A stretch of 64,000 nucleotides of DNA, taken from positions 1 to 64,000 of the forward strand of contig NZ_JBLKRT010000020.1 in NCBI RefSeq assembly GCF_047607445.1, in the 5' to 3' direction. Numbering within the stretch: the first letter of the stretch is position 1; every line of letters begins with the position of its first letter. Source of the stretch: Crystallibacter sulfonylureivorans_A (lineage in GTDB: Bacteria > Actinomycetota > Actinomycetes > Actinomycetales > Micrococcaceae). The notes below the pieces were generated by a model. The model was not told the origin of the DNA, searched no databases, and was given only the letters and a program-made list of their open reading frames with translations. Shown piece after piece: positions 34,304 to 42,514 of this stretch. The translations under genes and the position numbers were made by a program.

Positions 34304-34534
34304 ATGAACACCGGCCAGAACCCCGAATCACCTGAGCCAGGCTCCCGAGCGGAGGGAAGCAATCGGCCCGGTGAAAACCCGTTGTCCTACGGACCGACCC
34401 GGCATGGCCAACAACCGGGCAAGCGCAGTTCGAAACGGTGGACGTCCTGGATTTGGTTGGCCCTGACCCTGGCAGCAGGACTCATTGTTGCCATTATGCT
34501 CTTGGTCTACGCCGGAATAGTCGCCTTTGGCTGA
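34304..34534 (+). CDS. Small single-helix membrane protein, unknown function
   Basis: A 76-aa protein with a hydrophilic Pro/Gly/Asn-rich N-terminal half, a basic stretch (KRSSKRW) and one C-terminal transmembrane helix (WIWLALTLAAGLIVAIMLLVYAGIVAF). The positive charges before the helix predict a cytoplasmic N-terminus. GGAG lies 8 nt before ATG 34304. I do not recognise a family. Confidence 0.6.
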   Translation: MNTGQNPESPEPGSRAEGSNRPGENPLSYGPTRHGQQPGKRSSKRWTSWIWLALTLAAGLIVAIMLLVYAGIVAFG

Positions 34535-34689
34535 TCGTCGCGCCGACTGACGGAGCCGGCAGAGGACCCCCCTTGAGCCCTTCCACGTGCAGTGGTTGTC
34601 ATGCGGTCATGCCGGGTAGATGATCGAACCAGGGTCCGTCTCCGCGTGCGGAGACGCGGGCCGGAATCGATCGAAGGGCAAGGGCCGGC

Positions 34690-36273
34690 ATGGCAGCACC
34701 GCCAGTGTCGAAGGCCGCAGTAGTGACGGCGTGGATGCCGGCCATGCTGGCGGGCATCGTCTCAGCCGCCGTGCTCTTTGCCGTGGCAGAACTGGCCGCC
34801 GCGTTCTTCGGTCCCGCCGCCTCGCCGTTTGGCTCCGTGGGCGCCGCCGTGGTTGAACTGTCGCCAACATGGCTGACCGAATTTGCCATTTCGACCTTCG
34901 GAACAGCGGACAAACTGGTCCTGTTCATCGCCATGGGTATCGCCGCAGCGGTGCTGGCCGCGGGCATCGGCGTGCTGGCCCTCCGGAACTGGACCGCCGG
35001 CGCTCTCGTGGTGGCCGCACTAGGCACGGGCATGGCCGTGTGTGTCCTCACTCGGGCCGGGGCCGTGCCTGCGGATGCCATCCCCACCGCGCTGGGGACA
35101 GCAGTTGGCCTGTTCTGCCTGCGCTGGCTGATCCGACTCCTGCCCGGCCCGGCCCCGGCCAACGCGGTGGCCGATTCAGGCACCGCCATCCAGAGGACAG
35201 ATCCTGATCGCCGCCGGTTTCTGGCAACCGCGGGACTGATGGCGGGCGCCGCCGTCGTCATGGGGATCGCGGCCGGTGCGGTCTCGGCTGCCCGCAACGG
35301 TGCACGGCAAGTGCGAGAGACCCTTGGCCTGCCGGCGCCGGCGCGGCCGGCCAAGCCGTTGCCGGAAGGGGTGCAGGCGCCGGTGGACGGGGCCATTCCG
35401 TTCGTCACGCCGAACGCTGAGTTCTACCGCATCGATACCGCGCTGTTTGTTCCGTCGGTGGATCCAACGCAATGGACACTGCGCGTCCACGGACTGGTCG
35501 AGGAAGACTTCAGCATCAACTTCCAGGACTTGCTCGAGGCAGACCTCGTGGAGAGCTACACCACCCTGACGTGTGTTTCGAATGAGGTGGGCGGGGGCTT
35601 GGCGGGGAATGCGCGCTGGCTGGGTTACCCGCTGCGGGAACTGCTGGCGCGGGCGCGCCCGCTGCCGGAGGCAGACATGGTGTTGTCCACCAGCGTCGAT
35701 GGGTTCACGGCCTCCACCCCGCTGACGGTGCTGACCGATGCGCGGAACGCGCTGCTGGCGATCGGAATGAACGGCGAACCGCTGCCGCTGGAGCATGGGT
35801 TCCCGGTGCGGATGGTGGTCCCGGGCCTGTACGGATACGTGTCCGCAACCAAGTGGGTGGTGGACCTGGAAATCACCCGATTTGCGGACAAGACGGCGTA
35901 CTGGACCAGCCGCGGCTGGTCGGACCACGGCCCGATCAAGACAGCGTCGCGGATCGATGTGCCGCGCGACGGGTCCCGGATCGCGGCAGGCCAGACAGCC
36001 TTTGCGGGAACGGCTTGGGCGCAGCACCGGGGCATCTCCAAAGTGCAGGTGCAATTAGACGACGGCGATTGGGCCGACGTCGAACTGGCCGCGGAGGCTT
36101 CCGTGGATACGTGGCGCCAGTGGTACTGGGTGCCGGACGGCGTTTCCGCTGGACAGCACAGGCTCCGGGTGCGGGCCTGGGATGGTGACCGCACGCTACA
36201 AACGGAAACTCCGGCGCCCCCGGCCCCGAACGGCGCCAGCGGCTGGCACAGTATTGAATTCACTGCGGGTTAA
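34690..36273 (+). CDS. Membrane-anchored molybdopterin oxidoreductase (sulfite oxidase family)
   Basis: A 527-aa protein. Four to five N-terminal helices (residues about 12-155) and a further hydrophobic segment after DRRRFLATAGL (about 180-200) anchor it. The catalytic domain (about 250-430) has the molybdenum-ligand cysteine in TLTCVSNEVGGGLAGNARW and VVPGLYGYVSATKWVVDLEI, and a C-terminal dimerisation domain (about 440-525: TAWAQHRGISKVQVQLDDGDW, HRLRVRAWDGD). It probably faces the cell exterior. Its substrate and electron acceptor are unknown; it is not YedY, which lacks the N-terminal helices. Confidence 0.88.
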   Translation: MAAPPVSKAAVVTAWMPAMLAGIVSAAVLFAVAELAAAFFGPAASPFGSVGAAVVELSPTWLTEFAISTFGTADKLVLFIAMGIAAAVLAAGIGVLALRNWTAGALVVAALGTGMAVCVLTRAGAVPADAIPTALGTAVGLFCLRWLIRLLPGPAPANAVADSGTAIQRTDPDRRRFLATAGLMAGAAVVMGIAAGAVSAARNGARQVRETLGLPAPARPAKPLPEGVQAPVDGAIPFVTPNAEFYRIDTALFVPSVDPTQWTLRVHGLVEEDFSINFQDLLEADLVESYTTLTCVSNEVGGGLAGNARWLGYPLRELLARARPLPEADMVLSTSVDGFTASTPLTVLTDARNALLAIGMNGEPLPLEHGFPVRMVVPGLYGYVSATKWVVDLEITRFADKTAYWTSRGWSDHGPIKTASRIDVPRDGSRIAAGQTAFAGTAWAQHRGISKVQVQLDDGDWADVELAAEASVDTWRQWYWVPDGVSAGQHRLRVRAWDGDRTLQTETPAPPAPNGASGWHSIEFTAG

Positions 36274-36486
36274 GGGCCGGGTCATCTTGGTCACAGGGCA
36301 GGCGCGCCGGGCGCGTAAATCCGCACCGAGGCAGCCGGAGGGTCCCAGCTTCGGTTGCTATGCTCAATAGCCGCCTCCCGCCGCGGCAGGCGGCCAACCC
36401 GCCACAGGCGGGCATCGCCGTCGTTCACGGCGCATCGATTCGCCTAACGTTCACCTTCCCTTCCCCGTCCAGGAGTCCGCACCCCG

Positions 36487-37122
36487 ATGACCAGCCCCGC
36501 AGTATCCGATCAGCACAAGGACCTCATGGACCGCCGGCACGATTCCGGCGTCGCCGACATCAACCACCTGATCGATGAACTGCGCGAGCAGAAGCCGGGC
36601 ACCGAGGTTCCCTACGTGGACCCGATCCACAATGCTGACGAGTGCCGGATTGTGTCGCTGTACTCCAACATCGGGCAGGCGTCCGACACCGGCTTTATCT
36701 GGCCGGGCGATACGGAGGCTGCCACCCGGATGCTTGGCTTGCAGTGGCAACTGGGCCTGCGGCCGGAATATGTCATGCCGTGGAACGTGCATCCCTGGTT
36801 CACGCCGGGCGAGGCCAACGGCAAGCTCACGCCGAACGAGATCAGCGCCGGGCTCAAGCCGCTGCTGCGGATGTTGGCGCTGGTGCCGCGGGCATCGGTG
36901 CTCGTGGCACACGGAACCGAAGCGCAACGGCTGGCCGCACTGCTGCTGAAGACCGAGAACCCGCTGCTTTGGCGGCGCGGCTTCAAGACATTCAAGGTGC
37001 GGGCGCTCAGCGGCCGGGCCTTCGCCGGCTCGCCCGCGCGCCAGCAGGAATGGCTGGACGTCATGCATGAGGCTTATGCAGACGCGATGGCGCGCACCGG
37101 ATTGGGCCGGCCCGGAAAGTAG
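36487..37122 (+). CDS. Uracil-DNA glycosylase-like protein
   Basis: A 211-aa protein. MPWNVHPWF at about residues 97-105 resembles the motif after the catalytic loop of uracil-DNA glycosylase superfamily members, and VLVAHGTEAQRLAALLL fits the substrate-binding HGxxA-type motif. The first motif (GQDPY in classical enzymes) is not clear: YSNIGQASDTGFIWPGD occupies its place. A DNA repair role is plausible but activity is uncertain. AGGAG lies 11 nt before the ATG. Confidence 0.6.
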   Translation: MTSPAVSDQHKDLMDRRHDSGVADINHLIDELREQKPGTEVPYVDPIHNADECRIVSLYSNIGQASDTGFIWPGDTEAATRMLGLQWQLGLRPEYVMPWNVHPWFTPGEANGKLTPNEISAGLKPLLRMLALVPRASVLVAHGTEAQRLAALLLKTENPLLWRRGFKTFKVRALSGRAFAGSPARQQEWLDVMHEAYADAMARTGLGRPGK

Positions 37123-37187
37123 CACGCGGCGCCCCGGCAGCATCACCAACGACGCCGGTCCCCACCGATGCTTCGCTCCGCCCGGCT

Positions 37188-37215
37188 TACGGCAGGCACG
37201 CGTTTTCCTGCCGTA
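37188..37215. terminator. Hairpin upstream of the CDF gene
   Basis: TACGGCAGG (37188-37196) and CCTGCCGTA (37207-37215) form a perfect 9-bp stem, 66 bp after the glycosylase-like gene. The preceding ACGACGCCGGT at 37149 resembles the start of the 52-nt palindromic elements. Confidence 0.5.
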
Positions 37216-37294
37216 GCGGTTTCGCCACCCCGCCGCTAGCCTGAGCGTGGACGGGAGGAGCGCCGATGCCCTTGTGGATGACCGCGATCCGGCC

Positions 37295-38254
37295 ATGAAG
37301 ACACCTGCGCCCTCCGGCAAGGCGGAGGAGAAGCAGAGCGTCCTGACCGTCATCATTGCCTTTTGCGCCAATGCGCTGGTGGCAGTGGCGAAGTCTGTCG
37401 CCGCGGTCTTGACCGGGTCTGCGTCGATGACTGCGGAGGCAGCGCACTCGTGGGCGGACACCGGGAACCAGATCTTCTTGTTGATTGCCGAGCGCCGGTC
37501 GAACAAGCCGCGGGATACACGCCACCCGCTTGGTTACGGGCGGGAAGCCTACGTCTGGTCCATGTTCGCCGCCTTCGGCTTATTTACTGCCGGGGCGGTT
37601 GTCTCGGTGTGGCACGGCATCCAGGTTCTGATCACCCCCGAACCGGCCAGCGACTTCATCGTGGCCTACGTGGTGCTGGCGCTGGCGTTCGTGCTGGAAG
37701 GGGTTTCCTTTGCCCAGGCGCTGCGGCAGGCCAGGAAGGGCGCCCAGCACTACCGGCGCCACACGCTGGAGTACGTTGTTGTCAGTTCCAATCCCACGTT
37801 GCGGGCGGTGTTCGCCGAAGACTTTGCCGCCCTCATCGGCATAGGCATTGCCGCCTCGGGCGTCGGACTGCACCAAATCACCGGATCCCCGGTCCCTGAC
37901 GCCATCGGTTCCATCCTGGTGGGCCTGCTGCTGGGCACCATCGCGGTGGTGCTGATCGACCGGAACCGCAAGTTCCTGGTGGGTGAACCCGCGACCGGCG
38001 AGGTGCGCACCGCCGTCGTCAAACTACTGCTGCAGCATCCGGACGTGGACCGGGTGACCTACCTGCACATGGAATTCGTCGGCCCGTCACGGCTGTACGT
38101 GGTGGCCGCGGTGGACATGGCCGGCGACCTTCCCGAACATGATGTGGCGGTGGCGCTCCGTCGGGTGGAACGTGCCCTGGAGGAGCACGACCTGATCGAA
38201 GAAGCTGTCCTGACGTTGGCAACGGTTGGCGAACAGCCGCTGCTGGGCGAGTGA
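37295..38254 (+). CDS. Cation diffusion facilitator (CDF) metal transporter
   Basis: A 319-aa metal exporter with six predicted helices. The metal-site motif of helix 2 is HSWADTGNQ and the helix-5 counterpart is EDFAALIGIGIA; HPLGYGREAYVW lies between helices 2 and 3. The C-terminal about 90 residues (VRTAVVKLLLQHPDVDRVTYLHMEFVGPS) are the cytosolic dimerisation domain. The ED-type helix 5 suggests the ZnT9-like branch, so zinc is likely but unproven. The start is unclear: ATG 37295 is safe, while GTG 37274 is better placed relative to GGGAGGAG. Confidence 0.88.
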   Translation: MKTPAPSGKAEEKQSVLTVIIAFCANALVAVAKSVAAVLTGSASMTAEAAHSWADTGNQIFLLIAERRSNKPRDTRHPLGYGREAYVWSMFAAFGLFTAGAVVSVWHGIQVLITPEPASDFIVAYVVLALAFVLEGVSFAQALRQARKGAQHYRRHTLEYVVVSSNPTLRAVFAEDFAALIGIGIAASGVGLHQITGSPVPDAIGSILVGLLLGTIAVVLIDRNRKFLVGEPATGEVRTAVVKLLLQHPDVDRVTYLHMEFVGPSRLYVVAAVDMAGDLPEHDVAVALRRVERALEEHDLIEEAVLTLATVGEQPLLGE

Positions 38255-38368
38255 ACCACGTGGCCCGTCCACCGCTCGTGCCCGGCCCCTGACCGATCTA
38301 TACTGTGGGAGCGCCCCGCGACAGGGCCTCAGACCGGGGTCCGCCGGCCGGGGCAACTGGAGAATCCG

Positions 38369-40342
38369 GTGCGTTGGTCGCTTGAACATACGGTCCCGGC
38401 CGTGGTGCCGAGGCCGGGTCCCCCGCCGCCGCTCCGCCACCCGCTGAGCCGCTGGCTGGTCAAGGACAAGGTTCCGCCGGTCGGCCGGGAGAGCGCCCCC
38501 GGGTCCGCAACGTATCCCTGGTGGAAGGTCGTGTGCCTGACCGGCGTGGACTACTTTTCCACGCTGTCCTACCTTCCCGGCATCGCCTTGATCGCCGTCG
38601 GACCGTTGTCGCCGCTGGCCACGCTGCTCATTGTGGGGCTCACCTTGCTGGGCATGCTTCCGCTCTACCGGCGGGTGGCTGCCGAGAGCCCGTACGGACA
38701 AGGTTCGGTGGCGATGCTCGACCGACTGCTGCCCTTCTGGAAGGGAAAGGTGGTCATCCTCGTCCTGCTCGGCTTCGTCGCGACCTCGTGGATCATCACC
38801 ATCACGCTGTCCGCCGCCGATGCAACCGTCCACGTGCTCGAAAATCCCTATGTCCCGGATGCCCTGCAAGGCGGTGCGGTTCCGGTCACCATCATGCTGC
38901 TGCTGGTGCTCGGCGGCATCTTCCTCGCGGGCTTCAGCGAGGCGGTGGCCCTTGCCGTCCCGCTGGTCTCCGTGTTCCTGGTCATGAACGCCATCGTTAT
39001 CACCGCGGGACTGGCAGCAATCGTCCAGGAACCTGCCCTGCTCTCCGAGTGGACTGACGCCGTGGCGGCGGCGGGCTCGGGGCCAGGCAGCCTGGCCCTG
39101 TCCCTCCTGTTGGCCTTCCCCCTGCTGGTTCTGGGGCTGTCCGGGTTCGAAACGGGCGTGAGCATGATGCCGCTGGTCGAGTCAACCGGCGATACCCGGG
39201 CCCAGCGCCTGGCCTCGCGCATTCACAACAGCAGGAAACTGCTCACCTGTGCGGCAGTGGTGATGAGCGGCTTCCTGCTGGGCAGCAGCTTCGTCACGGC
39301 GGTCCTCGTCCCGCCGGCCGCCTACGCTCCCGGCGGTCCCGCCGACGGCAGGGCCCTCTCCTATCTGGCGCACGGAATGTTCGGCGAGGGAATCGGGACC
39401 TTGTACGACGCAGCCACCATCCTGATCCTGTGGTTCGCCGGGGCCTCGGCCATGGCGGGTCTGATCAACATCGTTCCGCGCTATCTGCCCCGCTTCGGCA
39501 TGGCGCCCGAATGGACCCGGGCCATCCGTCCGGTGGTCCTGGTCTACACCGGCGTCAGCGTCCTGATCACCCTGGGTTTCCACGCCGACGTCAATGCCCA
39601 AGCCGGGGCCTACGCCACCGGGATCCTGGCCATGATGGTCTCTGCCGCCGTGGCGGTAACCTTCACCGCTGCCCGCCGGCAGAAGCTCCGCGACGCCGCC
39701 GGCTACGCAGCACTGAGTTTGGTGCTGCTGTATGCGCTGCTGGCCAACATTGTGGAAAAGCCGGACGGCATCGCCATCTGCGGGCTCTTCGTGCTCGGCA
39801 TGGTCACGGTCTCGCTGGTCTCCCGGGTTGCCCGGACCACCGAACTGCGCACCGAAAGGATCGAGTTTGACCCGGCGGCCCGGCGGTTCATCAGCGATTC
39901 GCTGGACTATGACGGAGCGCTGGACATCATTGCCAAACGCCGGCCCGGCAGCCAGGCCGACTACAGCGCCAAGGAGGCTTCGCAACGGTACATGAACGCT
40001 GTCCCGGGAACGGCGGACGTCTTGTTCCTCGAAATCGACATTGTGGACCCGTCTGCCTTCACCAAGGTGCTGCGCGTGCGCGGCGTCGACGTCGATGGGT
40101 ACCGGGTGCTGCGGGCGGACAGTCCGGCTGTCCCCAACGCGATCGCGTCCATCCTCTTGGCCGTCCGGGACGCGACCGGGGTCCGTCCGCACGCCTATTT
40201 CGAATGGTCCGAGGGCAATCCGCTGGGCCACCTCTTCCGCTACCTGCTGTTGGGCCAGGGGGACACCGCTCCCGTAGTCCGCGAAATCATCCGTCAAAAC
40301 GAGCCCGATCCGGCCCGCCGCCCCGGAATCCATGTCGGCTGA
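38369..40342 (+). CDS. APC-superfamily permease with soluble C-terminal domain
   Basis: A 657-aa transporter. Residues about 50-490 hold about 12 helices with the conserved GVDYFSTLSYLPGIALIAVGPLSPLATLLIVGLTLLG and RRVAAESPYGQGSVAMLDRLLPFWKGK. Residues about 495-657 form a cytosolic domain (RRFISDSLDYDGALDIIAKRRPG, DVLFLEIDIVDPSAFTKVLRVRG, YFEWSEGNPLGHLFRYLLLGQGDTAPVVREIIR). Permeases of this build include KimA-type potassium importers, so potassium or an amino acid is possible. GTG 38369 has GGAGA 6 nt upstream. Confidence 0.82.
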   Translation: MRWSLEHTVPAVVPRPGPPPPLRHPLSRWLVKDKVPPVGRESAPGSATYPWWKVVCLTGVDYFSTLSYLPGIALIAVGPLSPLATLLIVGLTLLGMLPLYRRVAAESPYGQGSVAMLDRLLPFWKGKVVILVLLGFVATSWIITITLSAADATVHVLENPYVPDALQGGAVPVTIMLLLVLGGIFLAGFSEAVALAVPLVSVFLVMNAIVITAGLAAIVQEPALLSEWTDAVAAAGSGPGSLALSLLLAFPLLVLGLSGFETGVSMMPLVESTGDTRAQRLASRIHNSRKLLTCAAVVMSGFLLGSSFVTAVLVPPAAYAPGGPADGRALSYLAHGMFGEGIGTLYDAATILILWFAGASAMAGLINIVPRYLPRFGMAPEWTRAIRPVVLVYTGVSVLITLGFHADVNAQAGAYATGILAMMVSAAVAVTFTAARRQKLRDAAGYAALSLVLLYALLANIVEKPDGIAICGLFVLGMVTVSLVSRVARTTELRTERIEFDPAARRFISDSLDYDGALDIIAKRRPGSQADYSAKEASQRYMNAVPGTADVLFLEIDIVDPSAFTKVLRVRGVDVDGYRVLRADSPAVPNAIASILLAVRDATGVRPHAYFEWSEGNPLGHLFRYLLLGQGDTAPVVREIIRQNEPDPARRPGIHVG

Positions 40343-40405
40343 TCGACGCCTCCGGCAGCAACAGCGCCATTGCGGTGCGAACAAGTAGCGGCATAGATTA
40401 CTGGC

Positions 40406-41020
40406 ATGTCTCATGAACCAGGGATGGGGGCGCCTGGAGCTCAGGGAACCGGGGGTATGTCCGGCGAACCGGAACGTCCCGCGCCGCCGCGTCCGCCACT
40501 GTCCGACCGCACACCGGCACCGATCAGAGAGATCCCGACGCCGCCGCCGGCCGTCAAAAGAGTCCGCTTCCTGTGGCTCCTGAGCTTCGCTTCCGGGGTG
40601 ATTGCGGGAATCTTCGCGTTCTTCGCCCGGGACCAGATTCTCGAGCACGTGCGCGGGCTCATCACCGGTCTGGAACGGGGCGAAGACCAGGAGACCGTGG
40701 AGGCCCTCGCGGTGGTGGTCTTTTGGGGCGCCCTGGGCATGCTGGCACTCGTCATACTGATCGAAGCGGTGCTGCTGGCTGTGCTCATGCGCCGGCATGG
40801 GAAAGTTCGCTTCGTGCTGCTGGGCGTGTTGTTGGTCCATGGCGTGGTGACGCTCGTGGCAGATGCGTTTCTGGCGGCCGGCGATCAGGAAGTGGGCATC
40901 CGGGTGCTGCTGGTGATACAGCTGGCCCTAGCCGGCGCGGCGGTAGTCGCCAGCGTCTTGCACGGAGCCAGCCAATGGTTCCGTGCCGAGAACCAGACGC
41001 GCGGCCGCGCGGCCGCCTGA
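40406..41020 (+). CDS. Membrane protein of unknown function, Pro-rich N-terminus
   Basis: A 204-aa protein with a Pro/Gly/Glu-rich cytoplasmic N-terminus (about 50 aa) and four hydrophobic segments (FLWLLSFASGVIAGIFAFFA, ALAVVVFWGALGMLALVILIEAVLLAVLM, FVLLGVLLVHGVVTLVADAFLA, VLLVIQLALAGAAVVASVLHGA). It sits beside the iniBAC-like genes and converges on them, overlapping the last dynamin-like gene by 93 bp. Function unknown. Confidence 0.72.
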   Translation: MSHEPGMGAPGAQGTGGMSGEPERPAPPRPPLSDRTPAPIREIPTPPPAVKRVRFLWLLSFASGVIAGIFAFFARDQILEHVRGLITGLERGEDQETVEALAVVVFWGALGMLALVILIEAVLLAVLMRRHGKVRFVLLGVLLVHGVVTLVADAFLAAGDQEVGIRVLLVIQLALAGAAVVASVLHGASQWFRAENQTRGRAAA

Positions 41021-42514
41021 AGCAGGCTGCATCCCGGCCAGCAGCTCCTCGCAGCTGCGGACCACGATCTGGCAGACTTCGGCGACGGCCCGGCCGTGCA
41101 GCGGATCAGCCGCGACCGCGTGCCAACGGCGCAGGCATTCCAGGGCGTGTTCCCGCAGTTCGTCGTCGGCCGTGTCCCGTGGCAGTCCCAACCGCTCTGA
41201 CGCAGAAACACCCTCGCCGCCGATGATACGTTCGGCTTCGGCCGCCAACTGCGGCTCCAGCGGCAGTCCGGTGGTACGGGCTACCGCCAACAGCCGAAGT
41301 TCGCGGAACGCGTGGGCACTGGCGAGCAGCCGTTCCAGGGTAGCCGCTACCGCATCGGTGCCGGGGCGGGGACGATCGGTCAACAGTTTTTCAATGCCGA
41401 CCACGGCGGTGCGGGCTTTCAACTGTCCGGCGCGGGCCTGGAACTGCCCGGTCATCACGGCCAGCAGTTCGTCCAGCCCGCTGCGGCGGGCCAGTTCGTG
41501 GGCCAGCACGGTGGGATCCGAGATGCCTCCGCGGAGCAGCGCCGCCGCCAGCCGGAGCCCGAAGACGCCGAAGCGGTCCAGCAAGTCCGCGCGCGCTTTG
41601 GGTGTTGCCGTCAGCGGCCCTCCGGGGCGGACAAAACGGTCGGCGGACAGCAGGAGTCGCTCCCGCTCACGCCGGTCCAAGGAGGCAAGTTCGGTGAGGA
41701 TTGAGAACTCCGCCTGCCTCAGGCTGCGGGCTGTCTGCGCCAGCAACCCGGCGATCGGCACCACCCCGAGCGCCAGCGACCGCAAGGCACCATCGCGGCG
41801 GTAGCGCGCAGCTACCTCCCGGGCGGAGAGCAGCGCATCGATCCGGCCCGCGCCGACCTCGTCCGCGCGGGACAAGACCGCCAGCGCGTTGACCGTGCCG
41901 CTCTGACCGGCCGCGGTGTCCCGAAACGACTCCAGAAAGCCAAGGTCGGATGCGTGCAGGTGCCGCAGCAAGTAGATGATCGCGTCCGCTTCCGAGGGCG
42001 CGTCGGTGGGCGCCAGGAACTCGGTGGAGCGGGCCGATACGTCCTGGGAGAGCGAGGCGATGCCCGGCGTGTCGATCAGCGTGATGTCCCGCAACGTCTT
42101 GGACGGCCAGTCCACCACGAGCCTGGCGACGTCCTCGGCCTCGAATCCGCCAAGCTCGAAGACCAGCCGGCCCTCCGTCCGCTTGACCGGCACGTTCCGC
42201 GGCGGTCCGAAGCGCGGGTACAGCGTGATCCGCGGAGTGTCGCTGTAGCGGTACCAGGTGACCACGCGGGTGCACTCCCCCGTGTCGGTCGGTGCGATCT
42301 CCTCGCCAATGATGGCGTTCAGCAGCGTCGACTTGCCGGCTTTCACCATGCCGGCGATGGCGACCCGCAAGGGCTCGTCCAGCCGGCGTGCATAGCCTTC
42401 CAAGAGCCGGCAAGCGGCGGGGTCGTCGCGGTACGCCTCCATCGCTTCCCGGACCAGCGCCCGTGCCGCGTCCACGTCCGCTCCCGCTGCCGCTGCCGCT
42501 GCCGCGCCGTTCAT
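40928..42514 (-). CDS. Dynamin-like GTPase, IniC-like
   Basis: A 528-aa GTPase of the bacterial dynamin-like group. The P-loop GMVKAGKS is at 55-62, switch I threonines in PTDTGECTRVV, switch II DTPGIAS, and the base-recognition motif is LSRAD. The helical remainder should form the stalk. It starts within the stop codon of the preceding dynamin-like gene (ATGA overlap), so the pair probably forms a complex, as proposed for IniA/IniC. Likely role: membrane remodelling or repair at the inner leaflet. The 3' end overlaps a convergent gene by 93 bp. Confidence 0.83.
   Translation of the reverse strand: MNGAAAAAAAGADVDAARALVREAMEAYRDDPAACRLLEGYARRLDEPLRVAIAGMVKAGKSTLLNAIIGEEIAPTDTGECTRVVTWYRYSDTPRITLYPRFGPPRNVPVKRTEGRLVFELGGFEAEDVARLVVDWPSKTLRDITLIDTPGIASLSQDVSARSTEFLAPTDAPSEADAIIYLLRHLHASDLGFLESFRDTAAGQSGTVNALAVLSRADEVGAGRIDALLSAREVAARYRRDGALRSLALGVVPIAGLLAQTARSLRQAEFSILTELASLDRRERERLLLSADRFVRPGGPLTATPKARADLLDRFGVFGLRLAAALLRGGISDPTVLAHELARRSGLDELLAVMTGQFQARAGQLKARTAVVGIEKLLTDRPRPGTDAVAATLERLLASAHAFRELRLLAVARTTGLPLEPQLAAEAERIIGGEGVSASERLGLPRDTADDELREHALECLRRWHAVAADPLHGRAVAEVCQIVVRSCEELLAGMQPASGGRAAARLVLGTEPLAGSVQDAGDYRRAG

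Noticed and set aside
39182..40840. 552-codon minus-strand frame opposite the APC permease.
   Set aside because: Low-complexity His/Gln/Gly-rich translation with no motif; the permease frame is well supported.
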